From NCBI GenBank assembly GCA_910587405.1, contig CAJUKS010000005.1, forward strand, positions 1 through 64,000: DNA of 64,000 nt. Reading direction: 5' to 3'. A program made the translations under genes and the position numbers. Shown here piece after piece: positions 41,501 through 48,692 of the stretch. The stretch's first letter is position 1; each line of letters begins with the position of its first letter. The notes beneath the pieces were generated by a model. That model was not told the DNA's origin. It was given only the letters and a program-made list of their open reading frames with translations, and made no database searches. The DNA comes from an uncultured Alphaproteobacteria bacterium (GTDB lineage: Bacteria > Pseudomonadota > Alphaproteobacteria > RF32 > CAG-239).

Positions 41501-41714
41501 CCGGTGCCGTTCCCACTTTGGCAATTCCCATCATCGCAAAATCACCGATTCCCTCCAATGCTCCGTCAAAAGCTCCCAAAATATCAGAATGCAAATCGGC
41601 GGTATCAAAATCCTCTCCCTTTTCCAATGCTTCCTGAAACGCCTCGCTTTTCGAAGAATCGAAATACGCCTTACTGATCATTCCGGCTGCCATGTACGGA
41701 TTCTTTGTTATCAA
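35547..41714 (-). CDS. Giant phage polyvalent/internal virion protein, 5'-truncated at tRNA-Gln
   Basis: 2055 codons from an unlikely TTG; the frame stays open through the whole tRNA-Gln to a TAG near 41803, so the true N-terminus is missing. Seen in order: hydrophobic Gly-rich stretch (about 150-180); region near 390-490 resembling phage Barnase/EndoU-like nuclease domains (IAHDQKHN...VVFEHM); about 775-800 IGTGEGAQVHGWGLYYALNK, the mark of ART-type polyvalent domains; a zincin motif VHELGHFF at 1051-1058 with a downstream ARSFEAYLLDG; long helical regions; C-terminal hydrophobic segments near 1895-1950. Such proteins are packaged and injected with phage DNA. Domain names are by eye. Confidence 0.8.
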   Translation of the reverse strand: MITKNPYMAAGMISKAYFDSSKSEAFQEALEKGEDFDTADLHSDILGAFDGALEGIGDFAMMGIAKVGTAPASKAMKNAIIGSVEKILKNKAVEAPVKTAVKNVARHSSVFKTAAKGFLAEGPFEETVQNVLGDEYRNAIGWQDKTQADIWADGLFSGFVGGITGAGFGAGGTILYNRRMRKWNQQIKEQVRAYNPNIDDQTAQTTADLLQETFLQEGAPAMDTLDQLLNKEKDPDTMPEGIDAQHISEVSRQVMKERFGVTDEQIDEWAKIVAPMIDARNQYNEVYQNFYEHLTAAGRPNAEADADARIIAARAVTLAVNEGKSATDILQRWQLKIEDGEQGSAVYLERRPEQNLEQSMYKSPIKDFGEFYDDILKHPEKKKRYFSHVMTDGTTVDVMSDIIAHDQKHNMTAGNWQDVLNNIDSVENFAVSDKPRFDGQPVLVKIATPNGKYGVVFEHMRNGRNIITTAFQGTDKSIDTWMKKETGKSQSLDANAADTLSSQPTAQEGENQRSVAIVSQQSEISDNPISNNTNRSFKDIITEIDSKVNDTLYQFAGEKAQTARYDTETGVLYQTGAEFGWPDYREIEASEPYIGYKKYAEDVRSMIRDDVKYADLQMSINRVGGISSYISGETKDGEVFRIRLSDHDTNYDTADISFYYGANKDKFIERWQEFLKQPQQRLAKSEQQEAARKEYVAENLPKEYIAYYRQNGLKSLKKAVNEGQLPTFRFSFNNEQQKIYGTRGVSWKDVETFINENDNIYYQTAYAGSRVDYDRPSLQAIGTGEGAQVHGWGLYYALNKDVAERYRRKFAPDERTAVYYKGKEINFSSPLYTIYTNFAPTNNEIKRWLELKVEKIEKGKEYGNVSKLKEALAIVDEVNLSEFDEKLVDAGQLHEVNVPENPYLLDEQKPLNEQSSFVKKALRNVAKEVGVKWDSEHTNGKYIYDNVTNVLGSKQAASEILEKHGIKGITYEGQQDGRCFVIFNPDDVQVLDKFYQMEMPSDRELNLEVASVRETAGENSPQGARGSFTRRPDTGEAIIKLFQTADASTVVHELGHFFLDDMRRFADNPETEAQLQAIYRYVGALDGNLNREQHEYFARSFEAYLLDGRSPNTLLKKVFRRFKSWLRGVYGEIKALNVDLDDNIRKTFDDMLGGRKIDFAMQQSGVNMREKLKQGNISPQTINKAMKLLSDGKMSKADMDDLVGRLKNNELDAVGFASELKVIEASGNINNEEKTAYDYMKYRQALSNGNLYKRDIRAKIERLVNWTKPRNEGGKLVGRFPDIKLNREFDHIRETLALTKDEALQKIAENQKVIENLDKHVEGAEGNRDALVWENKLLSIAANRASMNNLLDVYDAISDSYNSGRLSAAITGELKKARRKRLIDEAKNVLTGNGRLNWREERSGLKAFVNRLGSSQMSWNGLMDILSMNDKSSTMGKSLLNQNMDVFEAEQAMHKGIADDGENVSLKLEKALKGNNNRAISVNRYINSELQKKYTIEWSGGKKTFTKDQLIDIYMKAKDPETHEMMLKDEILQFNEDFLQEVNNNLTADDAAVAEALFEFYDENYQKINAFYEQHFGISLGKRQFYSPRSIERGGVNVETGDMISYAGFSGVKQRTAKAGALKIKGAFNALNSYIVNSNHYMAFSDKLQDINAVFGDVEIKTIVKNLFGNEMQKRIDYEISNFANNGRMKTEGWGKFFNRLRSNYAVSVLALKPALAIKQLTSLPAYWENMSAKDFVAGVADFAIHYKEAVETLGNTTLMKTRDANVIRDLEELSKTDLIKNKAKNINLRELMMANIKLGDRGAIYIGGWALYKSELKKNLAAGMKEAEAKAKALNTFERVTDETQQSGRMSQQSYWQSNSFLRAFTMFQSSQNQYLRKEINALRGVFTGRMSKKQAAKTIFIYHFLLPMLFQFVADGFRWDKDAQLRAGFFGSFNGIFILNQALEGLWDATVGEKGGYHLGLRVRDAVPFEGSIEDIIKEVIKMAEGDLDAEDWIEVLQKFGKSSGEVLGAPVKYPLDIINNFGDYAKAGEPGKEIMLWLGWSPYALRDFDEDE

Positions 41715-41719
41715 CGTGA

Positions 41720-41793
41720 TGGCTGCCCCACATGGATTCGAACCACGATTAACGCAGTCAGAGTGCGCTGTCCTGCCGTTAGACGATGGGGCA
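41720..41793 (-). tRNA. tRNA-Gln (anticodon CTG)
   Basis: 74 bases with encoded CCA. Acceptor TGCCCCA pairs with TGGGGCA, discriminator G. The anticodon arm CGCA-CTCTGAC-TGCG gives CTG. T arm CGTGG-TTCGAAT-CCATG contains one G-T pair. The gene is intact, but phage coding sequence starts 5 bp after its 3' end, with no terminator between. Confidence 0.95.
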
Positions 41794-41812
41794 ATTGTCT
41801 AAAACAGGAATT

Positions 41813-41841
41813 GTTCTATGTCATTTGAAAACAAATGTCAA
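41813..41841 (-). promoter_or_regulatory. Promoter of tRNA-Gln
   Basis: Minus strand TTGACA (41836-41841), 17 bases, TAGAAC (41813-41818), 19 bp before the tRNA. Read-through from it would enter the phage frame. Confidence 0.65.
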
Positions 41842-42157
41842 TAATAATTTTAAACTTTGAAAAAAATTTATTCACTTTCTCCAACATGTTGCCTTTCTTT
41901 GTGGGACTTGTCTCCTCCGACGGCGTTGGTCTTCTTAAAAACTCAGCTCCGCTTCCCGCCTATCCCGCCAAATCCAAACGGCCCACTCTTTTAAACGGAT
42001 CAAATAACAAAAAGTATACAATAAAACGTTGATTATTTATCTACAGCTTAGAAAAAAAGCATTATTGTGTCAACATCTTATTATAACAAAATAAATTAGA
42101 ATCAACTCTGCATTTTGCGGTGCAGTAAAAAAAGGAACGTTTAAATGCAGCACTTCT
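41842..42157. other. Intergenic, no supported gene
   Basis: About 315 bp. The AT-rich right half probably holds the glycosyltransferase promoter. A 38-codon frame from the ATG at 42145 has the only good ribosome site (AAAGGAACG) but is out of frame with the glycosyltransferase. Confidence 0.5.
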
Positions 42158-43195
42158 ATGAAATCTTTGTTTTCCGCATACTACACTCCCAAAAGCCTGA
42201 AACTTGTTTTTCCGGGTATAAAAATATCATTTTCTTTCGGACATATTCCCTGGATCAAACGCCTTATTAAACCGGATGTGTCGATCATTGTCCCGGTTTA
42301 CAACGTTGAAAACTATCTGAGACAATGTATGGACAGCATCATCGGCCAAACGCATACCAACATCGAAATCATTTGCATCAACGACGGTTCTACCGATCAT
42401 TGCGGCGCTGTTTTAGATCAATACGCCTCTCAAGACCGCCGCATCACAATCATTACCCAACCCAACCGCGGCTTGTCGGCGGCCCGCAACGCCGGTCTCA
42501 AACGGGCAAACGGCAAATACATTTTGTTCGTCGACAGTGACGACTGGCTTCACCCTCAAACCGTTGCCGAACTGTACCGGCAAATCAGCAAATTTGCGGC
42601 TGATATTTGCGTTTACGGCTTCCGTTGCAGTCACGAAAACAAATCCAACCTTCCGCTTAATTATTACGGATTGTTACCGGACAGCACCTTTACCTACGAA
42701 CAAATTTCAGAAAAAATTTTCGGCTGGGTCAGCGTATGGTCAAAGATGTATCGGCGCCGGTTTATCTGCCGCCATAACTTGACGTTTCCCGAAGGACTTA
42801 TCTTCGAAGACGTTATTTTTCACGTCCGCTCTTTTGTTTATGCTTCAAAAATTTGCCAGCTTAACCGGTCTCTTTATTACTACCGAACCGACAACCAAAC
42901 ATCGATAATGAACAGTTCTGCCACCGACAACCGGCTTCTTGATATCCTTCAGTCCGTTGACATGGTGTATTCTTTTCTGAAAGACGCGAACAAAATTACG
43001 GCAATGAAAACACAATTCTGTTTATTTATGATGTGGCATCTCAGTTCGCATTTACAGCGAGCCGCAGGGCCGATAAAAAACCGACTTGCCGCAGAAACGC
43101 TTGCATGGCTGAGCCGCCACGACGACATACGCCAAACAATGATCGCCGATCCGATTTTACAAAATTTTTACACCCGCCTGCAATTAAAAAACTGA
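42158..43195 (+). CDS. Family 2 glycosyltransferase
   Basis: 345 residues. GT-A domain from about residue 40: VSIIVPVYNVENYLRQCMDSIIGQTHTNIEIICINDGSTD (nucleotide-binding), then GLSAARNAGLKRANGKYILFVDSDDW with the DxD-type metal motif. It transfers a sugar to a polysaccharide or lipid acceptor, probably on the cytoplasmic face. It stands alone rather than in a surface-polysaccharide cluster. The start is uncertain because the ATG at 42158 lacks a Shine-Dalgarno sequence. Confidence 0.88.
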   Translation: MKSLFSAYYTPKSLKLVFPGIKISFSFGHIPWIKRLIKPDVSIIVPVYNVENYLRQCMDSIIGQTHTNIEIICINDGSTDHCGAVLDQYASQDRRITIITQPNRGLSAARNAGLKRANGKYILFVDSDDWLHPQTVAELYRQISKFAADICVYGFRCSHENKSNLPLNYYGLLPDSTFTYEQISEKIFGWVSVWSKMYRRRFICRHNLTFPEGLIFEDVIFHVRSFVYASKICQLNRSLYYYRTDNQTSIMNSSATDNRLLDILQSVDMVYSFLKDANKITAMKTQFCLFMMWHLSSHLQRAAGPIKNRLAAETLAWLSRHDDIRQTMIADPILQNFYTRLQLKN

Positions 43196-43347
43196 CGAAA
43201 AACTCCGCTTCCCTTCCTCAAATAATCAGAATATCGTTTTTGTTTCCTCTACGGCCCGAACGTTTCCCGTCCAAATCAGCATCGTACACACACCTGCTGC
43301 TCACATGCCCTTCCTCGTTTCCTCTGTCAAATAAACAATTTTTGTCT

Positions 43348-43376
43348 CAAAACAAAAGGCGGCTGATGCCGCCCCT
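43348..43376 (-). terminator. Terminator of aspS
   Basis: Minus strand GGCGGC, loop ATCA, GCCGCC then TTTTGTTTT, 10 bp after the stop. Confidence 0.8.
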
Positions 43377-43385
43377 CGTTCCCAA

Positions 43386-45155
43386 TTACTTTTTATCTTC
43401 CAAATCGGTTTTGATGTGCAGTTCTTTCATTTGCTGTTCGGTCACAAAGTTCGGCGCCTGCATCATCAGATCCTGTGCCTTGCCGTTGAGCGGAAATAAA
43501 ATCACGTCGCGGATAATCGGCTCGTCCAACAGCAGCATCACCAAACGGTCCACTCCGTAAGCCGAACCGGCGTGCGGCGGCGCCCCGAATTTGAAAGCGC
43601 TGATCATGCCGCCGAACTTGTTGTCCACCACGCTGTTGTCATAACCGGCAATCTCAAACGCCTTGTACATGATCTCCGGTTCATGGTTGCGTACCGCACC
43701 CGACAACAATTCCACGTCGTTGCAGACAAAGTCATATTGATAAGCGAGAATATCCAGCGGATTTTTGTTGAGCAACGCTTCCATCCCGCCTTGCGGCATC
43801 GAAAACGGATTGTGCGAAAATTCAACCGCGCCGGTTTCTTCGTTTTCTTCATAAAACGGAAAATCGACAATCCAACACATCTTAAACGCGTTTTCATCCA
43901 CCAACCCCAGTTCTTCCGCCACTTTATTGCGCAGCCGGCCGCTGAACTTGTCAAACCTGACGCCCGATCCCGCCATAAACAATACGGCATCACCGTCTTT
44001 AAGGCCAAACTGCATTTTCAATTCATTCATCTTTTCTTCGCTCAACAAGCGGGCAATGCCTTTGGCGCCGGCAGCCGCCAGAGCAACATAGGCAATTCCG
44101 CCGAAACCTTCTTCTTTGGCATAAGCATCCAACTTGTCAAAGAAAGAACGCGGTTTGTCGGCAATCCCGGCAACCGTCATCGCTTTAACGGTTTTGCCTT
44201 CTTTGACCAGATTGTCATAAACGCCGAACCCGCTGTCACCGAAGAAAGCCGTTGCATTCTGCAACACCAGCGGATTGCGCAAATCGGGCTTGTCGGAACC
44301 GTATTTCATCATCGCCTCACGGAACGGTATCCGGACATAAGGCGCCTGATCCACGGTCTTGCCGTTGGCAAATTCGTTAAAAATCGTCCCCAGCGTATGC
44401 TCAATCACCGCAAAAACATCGTCCTGAGTGGCAAAGCTCATCTCCATGTCCATTTGATAAAATTCGCCGGGAGAGCGGTCGGCACGGGGATCTTCATCAC
44501 GAAAACACGGCGCAATCTGAAAATATTTGTCAAAGCCCGAAACCATCAGCAGCTGCTTAAACTGTTGCGGCGCCTGCGGCAGGGCATAAAACTTGCCCGG
44601 ATTAAGCCGCGACGGCACCAGAAAGTCGCGAGCGCCTTCCGGTGACGATGCGGTCAAAATCGGTGTCTGATATTCGGTAAACCCCTGTTCGCGCATCAAC
44701 TCGCGGGAACGCTGAATCACTGCCGAACGCAGCAAAATGTTTTTGTGAATACGCTCTTTGCGCAAATCCAAAAAGCGATATTTCAGGCGGATTTCTTCCG
44801 GCGCATCATCCTCAACCGCAACCTGAAACGGCAACACTTCGGCCTGCGAATATACCACAAGTCCGTCAACCTTAATTTCAATTTCGCCGGTCGGAATGTT
44901 TTTATTAATGTTTTCGCGGATCACCGCTTCACCGTCAATACCGATTACCGATTCCGCGCGGATGTTTTGAATCTGCTCAAACAGCGGTGACGCACTGTCA
45001 AACACGCATTGGGTAATGCCGTAATGATCGCGCAAATCGACAAAGCACAAATTGCCGAGATTGCGTTTGCGGTGTATCCACCCTGCCAGTTTAACCCGTT
45101 TGCCGGCATCCGATGCTCTCAGCTGCCCGCAGGTAAAATTACGATATTCGTTCAT
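43386..45155 (-). CDS. aspS: Aspartyl-tRNA synthetase
   Basis: 589 residues, bacterial type. N-terminal OB anticodon-binding domain (VKLAGWIHRKRNLGNLCFVDLRDHYG), class II motif 2 (FDKYFQIAPCFRDEDPRADRSPGEFYQMDMEMSF), the bacterial GAD insertion (about 285-420) and motif 3 (GSAYGVDRLVMLLLDEPIIRDVILFP). It charges tRNA-Asp, and possibly tRNA-Asn if the amidotransferase pathway is present, which the sequence does not show. Confidence 0.97.
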   Translation of the reverse strand: MNEYRNFTCGQLRASDAGKRVKLAGWIHRKRNLGNLCFVDLRDHYGITQCVFDSASPLFEQIQNIRAESVIGIDGEAVIRENINKNIPTGEIEIKVDGLVVYSQAEVLPFQVAVEDDAPEEIRLKYRFLDLRKERIHKNILLRSAVIQRSRELMREQGFTEYQTPILTASSPEGARDFLVPSRLNPGKFYALPQAPQQFKQLLMVSGFDKYFQIAPCFRDEDPRADRSPGEFYQMDMEMSFATQDDVFAVIEHTLGTIFNEFANGKTVDQAPYVRIPFREAMMKYGSDKPDLRNPLVLQNATAFFGDSGFGVYDNLVKEGKTVKAMTVAGIADKPRSFFDKLDAYAKEEGFGGIAYVALAAAGAKGIARLLSEEKMNELKMQFGLKDGDAVLFMAGSGVRFDKFSGRLRNKVAEELGLVDENAFKMCWIVDFPFYEENEETGAVEFSHNPFSMPQGGMEALLNKNPLDILAYQYDFVCNDVELLSGAVRNHEPEIMYKAFEIAGYDNSVVDNKFGGMISAFKFGAPPHAGSAYGVDRLVMLLLDEPIIRDVILFPLNGKAQDLMMQAPNFVTEQQMKELHIKTDLEDKK

Positions 45156-45298
45156 TTGAAAACCCCAAATTTGATTAACATGCGGCTTATATTAGGGCAA
45201 AAAGAAACAAAAGCAATAAAAAACTCACATATCCGCCATTAAAACAATCTTAAACATATGCTGTTAAATTAACCGCAAAATCAATAATGGAATTAGAT

Positions 45299-46474
45299 AT
45301 GCAAATAATTGACAATACCGCAAATCTTGAGCAGTTATGCAATCGCCTGGCCGCTCATTCTTTTATCACCGTCGACCTGGAATTTATCCGCGAAAAAACA
45401 TACTTCCCGCTTTTATGCCTGATTCAGGTTGCAAGCGAAACCGAGGCCGCCATCATCGACCCGCTGGCCGAAGGAATCGATCTCGGCAGTTTTTTCTGCC
45501 TGATGAAAAATCCAAACGTTGTCAAAGTGTTCCATTCCTGCCGTCAGGACGTGGAAATTATTTTCGAACTGTCGGGCATTATTCCGCAACCTTTGTTTGA
45601 CACTCAGGTGGCCGCAATGGTATGCGGCTTCGGCGAAAGCATCAGTTACGAACGTCTGGTCAAAGCGATTCTCGACATCGAACTCGATAAGACCGACCGC
45701 CTGTCCAACTGGCAGCTGCGTCCGCTCGACGAGCACCAACTCGAATACGCTGCCGGCGATGTTACCCATTTGATCAAAATCTATCAGCACCTCACCGAAC
45801 AAATGACGCGCCTAAAGCGTACCGGCTGGATTGACGAAGAAATGCAAATTCTCGGTCAGGGCACCACCTATATCATTCCGCCCGAAGAAGCCTGGCTGAA
45901 GATCCGCCACCGCTCCCACAATGCCAAAGTGTTGTCGGCTCTGAGGGATCTCGCCGCTTGGCGCGAGATACGGGCCCGTGACAAAAATGTTCCCCGTCAA
46001 AGCATCGTCAAAGACGATTTTCTGATTATGATCGCCACCGCCTGTCCCAAAAACAAAGAAGAGCTGCTGAACATCCGCGGTATGCGCAAAGACGTTGCAA
46101 CCGGTCGTCTGGCTGACGAAATTCTTGATGTGCTCGAACATATGAAAGTTGATCCCAAGCTGGCCAAACAAACCCGCCACGACAATATCAACGGCATTCC
46201 CGCGCTGGCAGAACTTCTGAAAATGCTCTTAAAAATCGTTGCTCAGCGCGAAGGCGTGGTTCCCCGTCTCATTGCCGGAGAAACCGAACTGCAAAGACTG
46301 GCCGCCTTCAAGGACAAAGACAACCCTGCGCTCAGAGGCTGGCGGCACAAAATATTCGGTGCCCGCGCGCTCAAACTGCGCAACGGCGAATTAAATATCC
46401 GTTACGACCCCGAAAAAAAGGACATCGAATTTATCGAAATCAGTCGTGAGACGCGCGGCGAATCCGATCATTAA
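45299..46474 (+). CDS. rnd: Ribonuclease D
   Basis: 391 residues from the ATG at 45299, with GGA about 9 bases upstream; an in-frame ATG at 45287 has no site. DEDD-Y exonuclease motifs: FITVDLEFIREKTYFPLLCLIQVA, VVKVFHSCRQDVEIIF and LEYAAGDVTHLIKIY. Then two HRDC-type domains (LSALRDLAAWREIRARDKNVPR). It trims tRNA 3' ends. The last 35 bp overlap the convergent Sua5 gene. Confidence 0.93.
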   Translation: MQIIDNTANLEQLCNRLAAHSFITVDLEFIREKTYFPLLCLIQVASETEAAIIDPLAEGIDLGSFFCLMKNPNVVKVFHSCRQDVEIIFELSGIIPQPLFDTQVAAMVCGFGESISYERLVKAILDIELDKTDRLSNWQLRPLDEHQLEYAAGDVTHLIKIYQHLTEQMTRLKRTGWIDEEMQILGQGTTYIIPPEEAWLKIRHRSHNAKVLSALRDLAAWREIRARDKNVPRQSIVKDDFLIMIATACPKNKEELLNIRGMRKDVATGRLADEILDVLEHMKVDPKLAKQTRHDNINGIPALAELLKMLLKIVAQREGVVPRLIAGETELQRLAAFKDKDNPALRGWRHKIFGARALKLRNGELNIRYDPEKKDIEFIEISRETRGESDH

Positions 46475-47381
46475 TCGCCAGCCCGATTCCGTATTCGGGG
46501 ATCGGTGCCATTGCCAACGTCCGTCCGCCCGCCGTAGTATCCGCCTGCCGCAAAAAAGCAAACAGATTGGCGGCCGCTTCACGCAAATCGCCGCTCGGAC
46601 TGAGATTCAAATCGCCGTCCCTTGTGCCGAAACCGATATAAAATTCATTTTCCTGCGGCTTCTCGGCATTGATCCGCAACCGATGCCCCGGCGCATAATG
46701 GCGCAAAAGCTGTCCCGGCGCACTGGGACGATCAGGTTCGCCGTGAGAAAGCAATACCCTTTCTCCCAAAAAGTCTTCAATATCTTCTCGCGTGGTCCCG
46801 CCGGCGCGCAAGATCACGGCCGTCGTCCCGGTCACATCCAAAATTGTCGATTCGACGCCGACCGGACATGAACCGCCGTCCAGAATCATATCCACTTGGT
46901 CGCCCAGACCGTCATACACATGCTGTGCCGTGGTCGGACTGACCGACTTGAACAAATTCGCCGACGGCGCCACAATCGGCACTCCGCTTTGACGGATCAA
47001 AGCCGCAGCCACCGGATGATCGGGCATGCGGACAGTTGCCGTCGGCAGCCCCGAACAAGCCAAATCAACCCCGGCGTGCGAACCGCGCCGTTTCAATACC
47101 ATCGTCAAAGGCCCCGGCCAAAAACGACGTGCCAACGCCCACACCCGCTGATCGGCTTCCACATATTCGGGCAACGCGTCAAAATCGGCAATATGCGAAA
47201 TCAGCGGATCGAAAGTCGGACGTCGCTTCACTTCAAAAATCCGCGCCACCGCCTGCGCATCATAAACGTTTGCGCCCAAACCATACACGGTTTCGGTCGG
47301 CATGGCAACCAAACCGCCGTCCTTAATCACTTGCGCCGCTTTGGCAATATTATCTTCATTTGCCTCATATATGCTTTTCAT
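46440..47381 (-). CDS. L-threonylcarbamoyladenylate synthase (Sua5/YwlC type)
   Basis: 313 residues. YrdC domain: IKDGGLVAMPTETVYGLGANVYDAQAVARIFEVKRRPTFDPLISHI, PGPLTMVLKR and SANLFKSVSPTTAQHVYDGLG. A C-terminal Sua5 domain with SHGEPDRPSAPGQLLRHYAPGH marks the long Sua5 form rather than TsaC. It makes the TC-AMP used for t6A37 in ANN-decoding tRNAs. Confidence 0.94.
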   Translation of the reverse strand: MKSIYEANEDNIAKAAQVIKDGGLVAMPTETVYGLGANVYDAQAVARIFEVKRRPTFDPLISHIADFDALPEYVEADQRVWALARRFWPGPLTMVLKRRGSHAGVDLACSGLPTATVRMPDHPVAAALIRQSGVPIVAPSANLFKSVSPTTAQHVYDGLGDQVDMILDGGSCPVGVESTILDVTGTTAVILRAGGTTREDIEDFLGERVLLSHGEPDRPSAPGQLLRHYAPGHRLRINAEKPQENEFYIGFGTRDGDLNLSPSGDLREAAANLFAFLRQADTTAGGRTLAMAPIPEYGIGLAINDRIRRASHD

Positions 47382-47403
47382 CTTCGTTCTTCTTTACTGG
47401 GTT

Positions 47404-48522
47404 TTAATTACGGCCGCCTTTGCCGCCTTTAATATACTTGCCGGTTGCTTTTTTGCTTTTGCCCGATGTTTTCTTAGACTGTTTTGCCAGCTGATCATTG
47501 AGCCTAATCGACATCTCGGCAATTTTATTTACATAAATCAAATTACTGTTCGACGGACACATTGGCGGAATGTTTCGTTCGGGATGATCAAAATCATGAA
47601 GGATACAAGTTTCAAAGTCAAAAACGCAGGCCGCATGTTCGGGCACCATAATTTTTTCAAAATACAAAGCGTCGTCAATGATTTTTGCTCGTTCCAACCG
47701 ATGCAGCCAACGATGGAATTTTTTCTCAATCAGACACAGTTTGTTAAAATCATTAACTTCGCTCAAACTTGAAACATCGTTTGGAGAATAAACCGGAATG
47801 GTGTGGTGACGGTCAAATTCAGGTCCCTCGATTCGGTCGCCGTTTTCGTCCAGAACCACCACGCCCCAGGCTTCCCCTTTTTCGCGCATTTTTTCAACCA
47901 AGGCGTCGGTATATCTTTCGTCCACCCCCCCCCTGGCCAACATATGCCGAAACTCGCTTTCTCGGGCGTTTATAAAGGCTTTAATAAACGAATTTTTCTT
48001 CCGAAAATCCACAAATTCTTCCGCACAGTTGTTGCGGACAAAATCGCGAAAATCATTGATCCGCATCGCCTGCACCAAATTCGGCGGCAGTTGCATCTCT
48101 TCCATCCGGATACGGATAAGCTCTTCAATCGAATGGTAGGTCGGAAAGCTGTTCATATCAGCCCATGCTTTGTTTCTCTGTAAGGCTTTGACATAGTCCT
48201 CGGACGCATAGCTTTGCACGCCGGCATTCTTAAGGGCATAACGGTAATGAAAGGAAAGGTAGCTTTTGTCCACGGCATAGATATCGCCGTTGCAATCATC
48301 CCGGATCAAAAGTTTATATTCCGGTTCAATCGGTCGTTCCGGCGTAATGGTGCAGGAATAGTTATTGTTGTAAATGTAATGACGCAGCCCTTCGCGTAAC
48401 TTATGCTTAGCCTCGCCTTCCGGCAAACGCTTCAAAATTTCCATCGCCGTATTCAGCGTTTCGAGAACAAAAACCCGATACCTGAGATGTTCCACAAATT
48501 CCCGGCGTTTTTTATTGGCCAC
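47404..48522 (-). CDS. HNH-like protein of unknown role
   Basis: 372 residues. N-terminal helical basic region (KKRREFVEHLRYRVFVLETLNTAM), a middle with DFRDFVRNNCAEEFVDFRKKN, then FDRHHTIPVYSPNDVSSL...VNDFNKLCLIEKKFHRWLHRLE. The His-His, spaced Asn and later His of this stretch match the order of HNH nuclease residues (R-H-H...N...H). The C-terminus is a Lys/Gly-rich tail (KSKKATGKYIKGGKGGRN) suited to nucleic-acid binding. Not a known restriction enzyme by eye. It follows the Sua5 gene's start by 22 bp on the same strand. Confidence 0.65.
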   Translation of the reverse strand: MANKKRREFVEHLRYRVFVLETLNTAMEILKRLPEGEAKHKLREGLRHYIYNNNYSCTITPERPIEPEYKLLIRDDCNGDIYAVDKSYLSFHYRYALKNAGVQSYASEDYVKALQRNKAWADMNSFPTYHSIEELIRIRMEEMQLPPNLVQAMRINDFRDFVRNNCAEEFVDFRKKNSFIKAFINARESEFRHMLARGGVDERYTDALVEKMREKGEAWGVVVLDENGDRIEGPEFDRHHTIPVYSPNDVSSLSEVNDFNKLCLIEKKFHRWLHRLERAKIIDDALYFEKIMVPEHAACVFDFETCILHDFDHPERNIPPMCPSNSNLIYVNKIAEMSIRLNDQLAKQSKKTSGKSKKATGKYIKGGKGGRN

Positions 48523-48692
48523 GTCAGTCGCTCCTTGTCAATTTTGTCACATTATACCCCAATTTTTTTTAAAAGTCTAATCAATATTAGGAGTTTTTTA
48601 TCTTTTTGCCACTATATTAATTTCAATTCAACCTTTCGGCGGCGGCACAAGATACCGTTCCGCCGCCGCATTTTGTTTCAAGGAGAAACCTT

